Of a stretch of DNA of 64,000 bases, positions 43,785-55,324 are shown piece after piece. The stretch lies in assembly GCA_001599755.1 (NCBI GenBank), contig BCHX01000006.1, positions 793,336 through 857,335 on the forward strand, written 5' to 3'. The notes under the pieces are model-generated. The model saw only the letters and a list, made by a program, of their open reading frames with translations, had not been told where the DNA came from and did no database searches. The position numbers and the translations under genes are program-made. This stretch comes from Gliomastix tumulicola. Its lineage: Eukaryota; Ascomycota; Sordariomycetes; Hypocreales; Bionectriaceae. Within the stretch, counting starts at the first letter, position 1; every line of letters starts with the position of its first letter.

Positions 43785-45896
43785 ATGGACCAATCACAGC
43801 ACTACGCTGCCCCGCGGCGCCTGGACACCGCTAGAGCCTCTGGAAGCGGCGCTGGAGACTTTGGAGCCAGTGCCGTAGGCGTCGGCGCGAGCTCCTCCCA
43901 CAGCTCTGTCCCCTCCTCAGCCTCAGCCCGACATCCTGCAGGCGACGAGCTGCACATGCCTGGTATGAGCAGCCCGCACCAGCAGCAGCAGCCGCCGCAG
44001 AACCAACACCGCCCGTACATGTCGCCCCAGGACTACGCGCCCCAGATCCGACTCGACGAGGCCCCAGGCCCGGCCCCCTCCTCCCACCAGCAGCAGCAGC
44101 AGCAGCAGCACTACCAACAGCCACAGAGCCCCTACCAGCCTGCCAATTCCGTCCCAAACATCCTCCAGCCCGGCCTGTCATCGCGACCGCAGGCAGTGTC
44201 TGCCAACACGGCGCCAGCCTTGCCCACGCTGCAGGGCTCACTGCTTCCGGACTCGCAGCAGCAACCGGAATACCAGACCCCCTCCAAGCCGACCCTCAAT
44301 ATGTCTCACGCCTACTCTCGATCCAGCCCGGCGGCGGGCTACGACACCCCCGGCAGCTACCACCCGTACACGCCAACGACGCCGGGTGGTAGTGCTGGTG
44401 CCCCCGGTGCTTCGTCCTCGTCGCAGTTCATGTCGCCCACGGATATCCCCAAGTACGGTGTCTCCTCTACGGGGAGGACCATCTCGAACACGCCCCTTGG
44501 GCTCGCCGACATTCGCCCTCGCGCCGACTCGACCATGTCCGAGGGAGCTCCGGGGTCGCTGGGCTACGACCTGGCCAATGCCCAGCCCGGCACGAGCAAC
44601 TACATGGCCCAGTGGCCAATGTACGCATTCGACTGGTGCAAGTGGCGGCCTCAGGGGAATAGCGCTGGCAAATTGGCCGTGGGAAGCTATCTTGAAGACG
44701 GCCACAACTTTGTGCGTGTTTCCATGTGTCACCCTTGATAACATTCCGCTGACTATCCTCTCTCCTCGCAGATTCAAATCCTTGATAGCCACTTCGTGCC
44801 CACACCGCAAGACATCTACACACCCGGATCCTCGAAATACACCCTAGAGTTCAGCAAAGTCGCCGAGGCCACGCATTCCTATCCTGTGACCCGGCTTCTA
44901 TGGGAACCTCCCTCCTCCCAGAAGCAGTCCACCGACCTCCTCGCAACCTCGGGCGACCACCTCAGACTATGGTCGCTGCCCTCCGAGACCCCCGCGACCC
45001 CAGGCTCTAGCATCAACAGGAGGGGCGTCGACGCACCCACAACGAAGCTGACGCCGCTGGCCCTGCTCTCCAACTCCAAGACACCCGACCACACGGCTCC
45101 GTTGACATCTCTCGACTGGAATACCGTCTCGCCGAGTCTGATCATCACCTCGAGCATCGATACGACCTGCACCATCTGGGATATCCCGTCTCTGACGGCC
45201 AAGACCCAGCTCATTGCGCACGACAAGGAGGTCTACGATGTCCGGTTCTGTGCGAATAGCGTTGATGTTTTTGTAAGCTGCGGCCAGGATGGCAGTGTAC
45301 GCATGTTCGATCTCCGTAGTTTGGAGCATTCGACCATCATATACGAGCCAACCGGCAAGGACGAGAGAGGTAAGCACGAGATACCATAAAGGCACCGATT
45401 TCAAGTTGTTAACCCCTTGATAGACGGCGGCAGCGGTCGTTCAAGCCCGACGGCGGCCCAGCAGAGCGCGTCGAACCCCCCTCCTCTTCTTCGGCTCGCA
45501 ACGTCACCCCACGATACCCATCTACTCGCAACTTTTGCCCAGGACTCTGGTACCATCCGTATTCTGGACGTCCGTCAGCCAGGTCAGGCTTTATTAGAAC
45601 TTCGCGGTCATTCTGGATCCATAAACTGTCTAGAGTGGTCCCCTCTGCGCCGCGGCATGCTCGCGTCCGGAGGCGACGACTGCCAGGTGCTGCTGTGGGA
45701 TCTCCTCAACACCAGCGCCGCCTCGGCAACGCCGGTGGCCCCCGGGCAGCAGGACGCCGGGCGGAACCCCGTGGCCACGTGGGAGTGCGACTACGAGATT
45801 ACGAATCTGGGTTGGGTCCCGCAGCTGCAGAGCGATTACGGCGAGTGGCTGGGCGTCACGGCGGGACGCGGCATCTGGGGGACCAGAGTTGCGTGA
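43785..45896 (+). CDS. WD40 protein of the DCAF7/WDR68 (AN11) type
   Basis: Three exons (43785-44711, 44772-45369, 45424-45896), 665 residues. The first 260 residues are a disordered, Gln/Pro/Ser-rich extension with Q runs (about residues 66-120, CAG repeats). The beta-propeller begins at YAFDWCKWRPQGNSAGKLAV and includes VTRLLWEP, LTSLDWNTVSPSLIITSSID, CTIWDI, EVYDVRFCANSVDVFVSCGQ, SVRMFDLR, TIRILDVRQPG, INCLEWSP and VLLWDLL. The 'DWC...R...GSYLEDGHNFIQILD' opening is characteristic of DCAF7/WDR68, an adaptor that binds DYRK-type kinases and DDB1-Cul4 ligase in animals and is related to plant TTG1/AN11. The fungal role is not well defined; nuclear and cytosolic location is expected. Confidence 0.88.
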
Positions 45897-46326
45897 TAGA
45901 CGGGAAGCACGGGATGTTCGAAAAAAAGAAAGAGACTATTGCGTTGGAAGCGTTGTGTGTGTGTGTGTGTGTGAAAGCGTCAGGGATACCATAGAGCGAG
46001 GCTTATGTATCTGCGAACCACTCTTACCGGAGTCTAGGGAGGCAGGCTATTTTGCAATGTTTGAAAGAGAGCAAGAGACAAAAAGGTTTCCTGCCGTTGG
46101 TGTATCACTGTCTGTCTAGTTCGAGAGCGGGTTGGCTTCAAGGGCAAATGGCGAAGGGGGAGGCTTGCTTTCGTTTGAAAGAAAGGGTGGCGTCCATGTA
46201 TGCGGGTCACGAAGGGGGGGTTATATACAGTAAAGGACGCAAATATCGACTTGGTTGTCGTGCAACTGCTAGGCGTAGTAAGCTACAGAAGTATTTCCAT
46301 GCTCGCATGATGAAACAGACGGCGGT
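45897..46326. other. Convergent intergenic region with GT repeat
   Basis: No gene is seen. Contains a (GT)n run at 45954-45973 in the 3' region of the WD40 gene and an AT-rich TTATATACAG stretch at 46220. Confidence 0.45.
45954..45973. repeat. (GT)n microsatellite
   Basis: Ten GT units about 60 bp after the WD40 gene stop codon. Confidence 0.85.
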
Positions 46327-47452
46327 TCACAGGTTGGCCTTTGGCTTCTCTGATGCTACTTGGATGACAGCTTTGCCCAGGATCCTCCGCTCCGCCATGT
46401 CGATCAGGGCCTGAGGAACACTCTCCAGTCCCTGGTAGGTCTTTGACACGTTTGGCTGGATCTTACCGCTCTCCAGGAGGGGCATAAGCTCGCTCCAGAT
46501 CCGTGTCCTCTCCTGGGGATTCCGGCGGAGGCTCTCGCCGTATCGCTTTAGCCATTATTTATTAGCGAAGAACGTTGCTTCAAGGGTAGACGAGCACTCA
46601 CGTATCCCACCAATGTCACCTGTTTGAGAAGAACACGATTCATAGCAATCTTCTCCATGTCGCCTTCTCTACCCGCAAAGCCAACGATGAGAATCGTGCC
46701 CTGATGAGCTGTACACTTGAGACTGGCGTCCACGAGCCCAACCGGGTCAAAGACGACATCGACGCCTCGGCCTTCGGTTGTCTCGAGGACACGCTGCCAC
46801 CACTGCGACTCGACGGTGTAGTCGAAACAGTGGCTCGCCCCGAGTCGTTCTGCGTAGGAGCACTTCTCTGCAGACCCTGCCGTGCCCAGCACGCGACAGC
46901 CCGTCGCGACGGCAACCTGGACGGCCATTGATCCCAGGCCACCGGCAGCCGCGTGAACGAGGACTGTCTGACCAGGCTTCAGGCCTCCATTGAGGTTCAG
47001 CGCGGCGTAGCTCACGGGGAGCGTGGCGCCGAGACCCGCAGCATCAGGCAGAGTCCATGAACGGGGAACTTTCCTCAGTGACGAGGCGGAGGAGGCCTGG
47101 ATGGCCACGTACTCCGCATAGGAGCCGAGGGCGTCTCCGAAGACGGCATCATCCGGTTGGAAGGGGCTGTTTGCCGGGGAGGAGACGACGATGCCCGAGA
47201 ACTCGAGGCCGAGTGTGAAGGGTGGACGAACCAGTGATCGGTTGTTCTGGTGCTTCCCTCTCGCCTATAGGAGTTAGATAAGGGGACAGGAAAGGTCAAG
47301 CAATAGCATACATAAAGAGTATCTACAAAGTTGACACCAGCGGCTACAACTTTAATAAGTATCTCGTCCGGCCGGGATATGGGTTGGGGTGCAGCCGAGA
47401 CATGGAGTTGACTCAGAGACTCGTAGAACTCTTTGACAACGATGGCCTTCAT
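46327..47452 (-). CDS. Zinc-independent quinone oxidoreductase / MDR-family NADPH reductase
   Basis: Three exons (47452-47312, 47264-46602, 46545-46327) with introns of 47 and 56 nt give 340 residues, the usual length for the quinone-oxidoreductase branch of the medium-chain dehydrogenases. The GroES-like N-terminal domain has ILIKVVAAGVNFVDTLY and FTLGLEFSGIVV. The Rossmann motif is VLVHAAAGGLGSMAVQVAVA, followed by VLGTAGSAEKCSYAERLGAS and GVDVVFDPVG. The structural- and catalytic-zinc cysteines of alcohol dehydrogenases are missing, as in zeta-crystallin-like enzymes, so NADPH-dependent reduction of quinones or enones is likely. The C-terminal Ala-Asn-Leu is not a convincing peroxisomal signal. 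It is divergent from Spt5 with 418 bp between starts. Confidence 0.9.
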
Positions 47453-47870
47453 GATGAATATATAAAAAGCAACTGCGACTAAGAACGCATGTCTACATTT
47501 CGTACAGCTCTCAGTGAATCACAACTATGACTTCACAAGCGAATCCGTGGCACCGGAAATCGATCTCCTTGCGGTTTCACAAAGTTGTACAGGGTAGGCA
47601 AGACGGGGCGAGGCGCTTCACAACACTAAAAGTGGAGAGACCGTGGAAGGCCATGTCGACTCCGAAAATTACCCGGTTGAGCTCGCGTTCCAAATTTGGA
47701 TACTCTGGAAGCTCCAACCTCAGACAAAGACATTTTTATTCACTTCTCTACCACTCCTTCTCACCGTCGCCTTCTTTTCCTTTTCTCCTCTCTCCTCTGT
47801 ATTGTATCTTACCCGCCGTGCTCTGATTTCCCGCAAAACTCCGCCGTACCGCTCAAACACAAACATCGCC
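47453..47870. other. Bidirectional promoter between the reductase and Spt5
   Basis: 418 bp between divergent start codons, CT-rich towards Spt5. A TATATAAAAA stretch at 47459-47468 lies almost on the reductase start codon and is too close to serve it as a normal TATA box. Confidence 0.45.
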
Positions 47871-50800
47871 ATGGCGTCAAACGACCCGCCTCGCTTTGAG
47901 GACTCGGAGGATGAGGAGGATTTCAACCCTGCGCCTGCCGACGTTTCCGACGAGGAGCGCGGCGATGACGATGATGGCGACCGAGATGAACAGAGACGCG
48001 CGTCACCCGCGAGCTCCCCTAAGGGTAGACGGGACGATGAGGAGGACGACGAGGACGAGGAGCCAGCGAGACCAAAGTCGCGGCGCGTAGATGACGAGGA
48101 GGAAGAGGAAGAAGAAGAAGAGGAAGAAGAGGACACCAGACGCGCACGCGACGACGATGACGAGGACGAAGAGGAAGAAGAGGACGAGGACGAGGATGTC
48201 CAGCAGGTGAGTCTGCGCCCGCGACTGCCCAGTCCAACCTCAGCCTCCCGACTGACTGACCATCTCAGGGACACCGCCGTAAACGTCGCAAGGACCGCCG
48301 CAACGCATTCTTCGATATCGAAGCCGAGGTCGATGACGAGGACGAAGCCGAGGACGAGGAGAAGGACGGTGAGGAGATAGAAGACTTCATCGACAACGCC
48401 CATCCCGACGACGTGGTCGACCAGGGCCGTCTCGACGATGACCGCCGCCACCGTGAGCTCGACCGTCGTAGGGAGATGGAGGCCAGCATGGACGCCGAGA
48501 AGCAGGCCGAGATCCTGCGACAGCGATACGGAAACAGGCGGTCTGCCAAGAACTTTGGCGACTCGGCCGTGGTGCCCAAACGCCTGCTGCTGCCTAGCGT
48601 GGATGACCCAACCATCTGGGCCGTCAGGTGTAAGGAGGGCAAGGAGCGCGAGGTGGTCTTCTCCATCATGAAGCGGATGGAGGAGCGCATGGGCCGCGAC
48701 AACGAGCTGGCCATCACGGCGGCCTTTGAGCGCGGTGGCACCAACTCCGTCATGAAGGGCTGGGTGTACGTCGAGGCGATGCGCATGAACGACGTGCTCA
48801 CTGCACTGGACGGCATGCTCAACGTATACCCGCGGACCAAGTGTCTGCTCATCGAGATCAAGGATATGCCCAACCTGCTGCGTGTCACCAAGACGCCTAC
48901 GCTGGAGCAGGGAGCCTACGTCCGCCTGACACGGCCTCCCCGGTACAAGGGCGATCTGGCCCAAGTCCTCGACGTGACGGAGAACGGCCTGGAGGCTCGT
49001 GTCCGATACATCCCCCGTATCGACTACACCGCTAAGGACGACATCGCTAAGCTGGGTCCCGATGGCAAGCGGAAGCGAGCAGCCATTCGACCTCCACAGA
49101 GGGCGTTCAGCGAGGCGGAAGCTCGCAAGCACGCCCCTCGTTACCTGCAAGGCAACCCTACCACGAATACGTGGAACTTTATGGGCGACGAGTTTGAGAA
49201 TGGCTTCGTGGTCAAGGACGTCAAGATCCAGCAGCTGACCGTCACGGAGGTCAACGCATCTCTTGAGGAGGTGGCCAAATTCGCCTCTGGGGCCGAGGAT
49301 GGCTCCGAGAACCTGGATCTCAAGGCGCTTGCGGCTAGCATGAAGATTAGCAACGCCATGGTGACCTACCTCCCAGGCGACATCATCGAAGTCTACTCCG
49401 GAGAGCAGAAGGGTGTTGTCGGCAGGGCGACTGATGTTCGGGGTGATATTGTCACCATTGCCGTGACGGAGGGAGTCTTGGCTGGGCAGACCATCGAAGT
49501 ACCGACCAAGGGGCTCCGGAAGCGTTTCAGCATCGGTGATCACGTCAAGGTCATCGGTGGCAGCAAGTTCCGTGACGAGGTCGGTACCGTTGTCGCGATC
49601 GAGGACGACCGCGTGACTCTGCTTGCAGACCAGACGCATGCCGAGGTCACGGTCTTCAGCCGAGATCTGCGTGAGGCGAGTGACATCGGTGGTCAGGGTT
49701 CTCTGGGCCAGTATGAGCTACAGGACCTCGTGCAGCTCGACCCTACTACGGTCGGCTGCATTGTCAAGGTCGATCGTGAGTCCATGGTGGTCCTGGACCA
49801 GAACGGCGACACGAGGACAGTCATGCCGTCCCAGATCTCCAACAAGATCCCGAGGCGGAGACAGACAGTCGCGGCGGATCGCAACGGCGCCGAGATCCGC
49901 GTTGAAGACGTGGTCAAGGAGGCTGGCGGCCAGGCGCGACAGGGCAAGATCATCCACATCCACAGGTCCTTTGTGTTCCTGCACACCAACGACACGACCG
50001 AGAATGCTGGTGTTTTTGTCACCAAGTCGAACATGGTCAACACCATCGCTGCCAAGGGTGGCCGCATTAACGCAGCCGCGAGCGGCCCGGATCTGAACGC
50101 CATGAACCCGGCCCTCCGGCGCAACCAGGACAATGGCAAGCCACAGCAGCAGGCGCTTCCCCAGCGGTTTGGCAAGGACCGTGCCATTGGGCAGACGGTC
50201 ATCATCAAGAAGGGCGCCTACAAGGGCCTGCTCGGTATCGTCAAGGACACCAACGACAAGTTTGCACGAGTTGAGCTACATACGAAGAGCAAGATCGTAA
50301 CTGTCGAGAAGGCGTTTCTCAACTTCAAAGACAAGAGCGGGAACACGATTGACATCAACGCGCGGGGCAGGGCTCCGCCTGGTGGTGGTCGTGGACTCGG
50401 AGACAGAGTACCGACGTGGCAGACGGGTTCGCGGACGCCGATGGGTGCTGGGGCCGGCGAACGTGTTCCGGCTTGGGGATCTCGCAGTAAGTTCATCTTC
50501 GTGCGTGAAGTGTGGTTGTTTCTAATACTGACGTGATTTTCTCCTAGCACCGGCAGCTGGTGGCAGGACACCTGCGTGGAAGAACGGGGACATGTCTGGA
50601 GGCCGCACGCCTGCGTGGGCGGATGGTTCGCGAACAGTCAACCCCTACGACGGATCTCGTACGGCGTACGGGGCCAACACTGGCTCTCGTACGCCTGCAT
50701 GGCAGTCCGGCGCGAGGACACCGGCTGTGGGAGACGCCTTTGGAGCGGGATCACGCACCCCTGCCTATGCTGGTGGCGGTAGTGACCAGTGGGCTTCGGG

Positions 50801-51173
50801 ATCCAAGACGCCCGCATGGGGAGCAGCCTCGGCGCCCACGCCCGGAGGGAACAACAACAACGAGGGCTGGGGCTACACGCCGTCAGTGTCGTTTGATGCC
50901 CCGACGCCAGGTGGCGATCGGGCAGCGCCCACTCCCGGTGCTCTGAACGCTCCCACGCCTGGAGCCTTCTCTGCGCCTACGCCCGCAGCGGCACCGACGC
51001 CTGCTGGTTCCTGGCAGGGCGGATGGGGCGCAGACTCAGCACCGACGCCCGCGGCCATCAGCGCGCCGACGCCAGGGGGCACGGGAGGCTACTACGGTGC
51101 TCCCACGCCGGGCGGTTTCGGGGAGACGCCTGGTGCCAGTGGGCCGACGTATACGGAGGATGACGACGACTAG
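47871..51173 (+). CDS. spt5: Transcription elongation factor Spt5
   Basis: Three exons (47871-48206, 48269-50486, 50548-51173) give 1059 residues. The first 160 residues are very acidic, with a 12-residue Glu run. The segment [20 protein letters not shown] opens the conserved region. The NGN domain, which binds Spt4 and the RNA polymerase II clamp, spans about 227-320 ([20 protein letters not shown], and [20 protein letters not shown]). Several KOW domains follow ([78 protein letters not shown]). The C-terminal repeat region has [SR][RK]TPAW units, then many APTPG units; its Thr/Ser-Pro sites are targets of transcription kinases in other species. Part of the DSIF complex in the nucleus. Confidence 0.97.
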
Positions 51174-51620
51174 GGTGGCCGCTTTGGCTATGGAGGTGGA
51201 AGGGAGTATGGCGTTCGTGACAGTGTATCAACAGTTCTTTTTCGTTAGTATTTCAAGCTACATTACATGAGTGCTTCTGGCCTAGAACGACGGCGCAAAA
51301 TGCGACAGTGGCCTAGGGCATTGCTTAATTAGAGATGATTCATGCGTTGCTGTGTCTTTGGCGGATGCAAGTGACTCCCGGCTTGATGCATGATTTTAAA
51401 TGCATCCCATGACACGTTCTAGTTTTATTAATTCGTCGTTTGTTATTACGACCAGTGAACAACAGCCTTCCTTGTTCCTTCTTGGTGCTGGCTCAGCAGC
51501 TCGGAGTTCGGTATTTAAGGCCCCGATCCACCAGCGCCAAAATACAGCACTTCCCAAATTTCGAGCTTGGACTCTTGGTTCTGCGCATTGCACGACACAC
51601 ACGCACGACCCTCCGACGCC
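51174..51620. other. Intergenic region
   Basis: 3' region of Spt5 and upstream region of the gene at 51621. No gene or repeat is seen. Confidence 0.45.
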
Positions 51621-52352
51621 ATGAATTACCTCCAACCGCAGCAACCGCGCCTGGCGATGCTGGTACGGCAAACCGCGATCGACCGACGGCGGATCCTCGA
51701 CAATGGCGGCGGCAGCTTCTTGGCCGCGCGCTACTACGCGACGAAGCGGACGACGACGAAGGCTGCGACTGCACCGAAGACGAGCAAGACGCGGGCCACT
51801 GTCACGAATACTACGAGTTCGGGGAGCAAGGCTGGGGTGTCTAGTGGAATAGCGGCTGCGACGCCGCTGCGGAAGCCGAGTACGAGTGGTCTGGGTGTAC
51901 CGTCCAAGTCCCCTGCTGCTGCGTCTCCTACGCCTTCAACACTGTCATCTTCGATACCGACCTCGACAACAACAACAACCGCTGCTGCGACGGACGACGG
52001 CTCGGCACTGGCGGCTGCGCGCGAGGAGACGTTGCGAACGGCAAGGCTGCGCAGGATAGACCGCGAGAAGGAGACCGCGAGGCAGGAGGAGAAGGAGCGG
52101 GACTACAAGGAGCGGTACGACGGGGCGGCGAAGCGGTACAGGCTCGTTGTCACGGCGCTGCCTATCCTGCTCGTGACGAGCTATTTCCTCTTTCAACAGT
52201 GTGAGTGTTCTTCCTGAGGGTGTCTTGGTATCCCCCCGGGGTGGGTGGGTGTCATTGAGACTGACTGACGCTGGACAGTGGTGCTGGGGAACAAGAAGGA
52301 GATGCCGGCGGTGGAGGATCTGCCTGAGCGGAGGAATCGGGAGAGGACTTGA
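51621..52352 (+). CDS. Putative mitochondrial single-pass membrane protein
   Basis: Two exons (51621-52200 and 52279-52352) across a 78-nt intron give 217 residues. The N-terminus is rich in Arg, Ala and aromatic residues with no acidic cluster (RQTAIDRRRILDNGG, FLAARYYATKRTT) and could be a mitochondrial presequence. A long Ser/Thr/Ala-rich low-complexity stretch follows (about 50-125). Next is a charged helix with many Arg and Glu (TARLRRIDREKETARQEEKE) and a transmembrane helix YRLVVTALPILLVTSYFLFQ near residue 175-195. A short polar tail ends in PAVEDLPERRNRERT. I do not recognise the family; inner- or outer-membrane anchoring with the coiled region inside the organelle is inference. Confidence 0.65.
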
Positions 52353-52995
52353 AGCTGTGCCTGTTAGCATTGGAGAGCGTGTATTACTATCTGGGTTGTG
52401 AGGCACGACGAGACGACCGACTGTATATTTGATATCAACCTGGGCGAGTCTAAGGACAGGTTCGGATTACCCTACAGAGCAATGGCAATTTGGATTCCAC
52501 GCCGCACAAGCTCTGCCAATCTGCTGCTTTCTGATGGATTCTGAATGGGCTTCCACTGGACCCTGTGACGTCTCGCGGCGCATTCCAAGGCGTCCTTTCT
52601 CCAGTGTATTCCCCACGGCGACTCCACGAGGGCGCATTAGCGGGCAGGGGGATTGAGTCTGGCTGCTTTGCTGGAGCGGTGGCGGGACTGGAGAAGACGA
52701 GACGGGGAGGCTTGGGAGGATCCCTCGAGACGGGCAGAGATGAGGAAGGGGACAGTGCTGGGTACTGTCTGTGGTTTTCTGTGGGAATTGATACGTGGTG
52801 GAGGATGAGAGTTGATAACTGAGGAGGTGTACACTTGTACAGTAAGATAGTATTCAGTGAAGACGGTGTGGAGGGGCAGCCCCTCATCCTGCTCTCGCTG
52901 TGCCTGACTATAACTCACTCTTGTTCCTGAACACACTCGAACACAACACTGCTCATCTCCAGACACACACTCTCATATCGATATTCACGTTGACA
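52353..52995. other. Intergenic region upstream of the GH2 gene
   Basis: No gene is supported; it should hold the GH2 promoter. Confidence 0.45.
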
Positions 52996-55175
52996 ATGTC
53001 CTACCCCCGCCCCGACTTCGAGCGCAACCCCCTCCGCTGGGAGTCCCTCAACGGGCCCTGGTCCTTCCTCTTCGACGACGACGACGTCGGTCTCGCCTCG
53101 CGCTGGCAGCAGTCCGGCCTCCCCTCCGAAGTCGCCCTCTCTGCGGCGGCGGCGGCCGCCGGCGACAAGAACTCGCAGACGCGCAGCTCCATCACGCAGA
53201 AGATCGTCGAGGGCACGCAGGAGCGCATCGCCAACAACGTCTTTAGCAGCGGTGGGGAGACGGCCGTGAGCAAGAAGAGGGACATCATCGTGCCGTTTGT
53301 GTTCCAGAGCCCCGCGAGCGGGATCAACGACCGCGGCGTGCACGAGGTGCTCTGGTACGAGCGGACTGTGGCGGATCTGCGGAGCGGCGAGGAGAAGGCC
53401 AAGGGCCATCGGCTGGTGCTCCGGTTCGGGGCCGTGGACTACGAGGCGACGGTGTGGGTGGATGGGCAGCTTGTAGGCGGGCATCGGGGAGGGCACGTGC
53501 CGTTTGAGCTGGACGTCACGGATGCTGTTGATGCTGCTGCTGGCAACGCTGCGAGCCACAGGGTCACGATCAGGGTGTACGACTCGGCGTTTGATCTGAC
53601 GCAGCCGCGCGGGAAGCAGTACTGGCAGGCGAAGCCCGAGAGCATCTTCTACACGCCCTCGGGCGGTATCTGGCAGAACGTCTGGCTGGAGGTGGTCCCT
53701 GCTGCGCGTATCGCTGACAGCAGCCACGGGACTATCATCCGGTCGAATGATATCCACGGCGGTAAAGTCCACAGCACGATCGCCGTGACTGGTCGTCGTG
53801 CTGCGCAGGATCTCGCTGTTGAGATCGAGGCCTCGTTTGCAGGCGTGTCTGTCTCCAAGTCGGACCGAGTCAGCTTGCCGAGGGAGTCCAACCGCGCCCA
53901 GGTCGATCTCGACGTGCGTCTGTCCTCGGACAAGCTGAAGACCCTCCCCGAGTCCGTCACCAACTCCGCTCCCCTCGACAACGACTTCGCCTGGCGCGAC
54001 GGCGTGGCCCTCTGGTCCCCCGAGCACCCGCAGCTCTACGACCTCACGATCCGCCTCGTCGACGGCGCGTCCGGAGTCACCCTCGACGAGGTCAAGACCA
54101 CGACGGGCCTCCGCTCCATCAGCTGGACCGCCGGCGACGGCAAGTGGCGCCTCAACGACAAGCCGTACTTCCAGGCGCTCTGCCTCGACCAGGGCTACTG
54201 GCCCGACACCTTCATGACGCCGCCGTCGCCCGACGCCTGCCGCGTCGACGTCGAGCTCGGCAAGCGCATGGGCTTCAACGGCTGCCGCAAGCACCAGAAG
54301 GTCGAGGACCCCCTGTTCTACTACTGGGCCGACAAGCTCGGGTATCTCGTCTGGGGCGAGATGGCGAATGCGTACCAGTTCAGCGCCGAGTACGTCGAGC
54401 GCTTCAACCAGGAGTGGGAGGAGGCGATGCGGCTCGTGATCAACAGGCCGAGCGTCATCACGTGGACGCCCGTCAACGAGAGCTGGGGGTATACGAATCT
54501 GAAGGAGGATGTTGAGCAGCGGAACCACATCCGGCAGCTGTACTACCAGACGAAGTGAGTCTTCTCATCTGTCTAAGAGAGTAAGTGACATAAGAAGTTA
54601 ACGATAACATCCAGGGTCCTCGATCCCACCCGCAGCATCAACGACAACTGCGGCTGGGAGCACGTCCTCACCGACCTCTCCACCTTCCACGACTACGCCG
54701 ACGGCCCAGACCTCGAGAAGACGTGCCAGTCGCTCGACGCCATCCTCGGCCCGAAGGCCGGCCGCGACCTCTTCACGCCGTCCATCCCGGGCCGCGACCC
54801 CGGCGCGAAGCACATCCCCGGTGCCCCCGTCATGTGCACCGAGTTCGGCGGCGTCAACATCAAGCCCGCGGCCGGCGAGGAGCGCGACTGGGGGTACACG
54901 ACGGCGTCGGATCCGGAGGATCTGCTGAAGCGGGTGAGCAGGCTGGTCAAGGGTGTGACGGCGGGTGGCCACTGCTGTGCGTTTGTGTATACGCAGATGT
55001 GAGTTCCAAGTTTCTCGCGTGAATTGAGTGTCTGACGCTGACGATGAACAGCACCGATATCGAGCAGGAGACCAACGGGCTGTACTCGTTCAACCGCGAG
55101 GAGAAGCTGGACTCGGCCAAGGTCAAGGCGCTCATGGAGGAGGCGGCCCAGCTGTACTACGCCCAGCTCAAGTAA
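52996..55175 (+). CDS. Glycoside hydrolase family 2 enzyme, intracellular type
   Basis: Three exons (52996-54554, 54615-54998, 55052-55175) give 688 residues. The order is a galactose-binding-like sugar-binding domain (LNGPWSFLF; VLWYERTV; ATVWVDGQLVGGHRGGHVPF), an immunoglobulin-like GH2 domain and a TIM barrel. The acid/base glutamate is in WTPVNESWGYTN and the nucleophile in MCTEFGGVN. Conserved KPYFQALCLDQGYWPD precedes the barrel. GH2 covers beta-galactosidases, beta-mannosidases and beta-glucuronidases; the substrate cannot be chosen from sequence alone. There is no signal peptide, so it should act on imported or intracellular glycosides. It lies tail-to-tail with the Zn2Cys6 gene, 149 bp apart. 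Confidence 0.92.
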
Positions 55176-55324
55176 GTAAACTGCAGAACACACCACACGC
55201 AGCAAGACGGAACCATTCATTTCATTATATAGACGTAGTTGCATCATCTCCTAGAAGAGAAGAAAATCTACACACTACTGAAAAACACATTATCATATTC
55301 ATCGTGAAGTTTGTAGCATTCCGG

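Noticed and set aside
47459..47468. TATATAAAAA as TATA box of the reductase gene
   Set aside because: Lies within 10-15 bp of that gene's start codon, too close for a normal core promoter.
47720..49639. 639-codon open frame antisense to Spt5
   Set aside because: Mirror of a GC-rich, acidic coding sequence; its Ser runs are the complement of Glu/Asp codons and it has no domain.
52915..54528. 537-codon open frame antisense to the GH2 gene
   Set aside because: Shadow frame produced by strong third-position GC bias; no recognisable motif.
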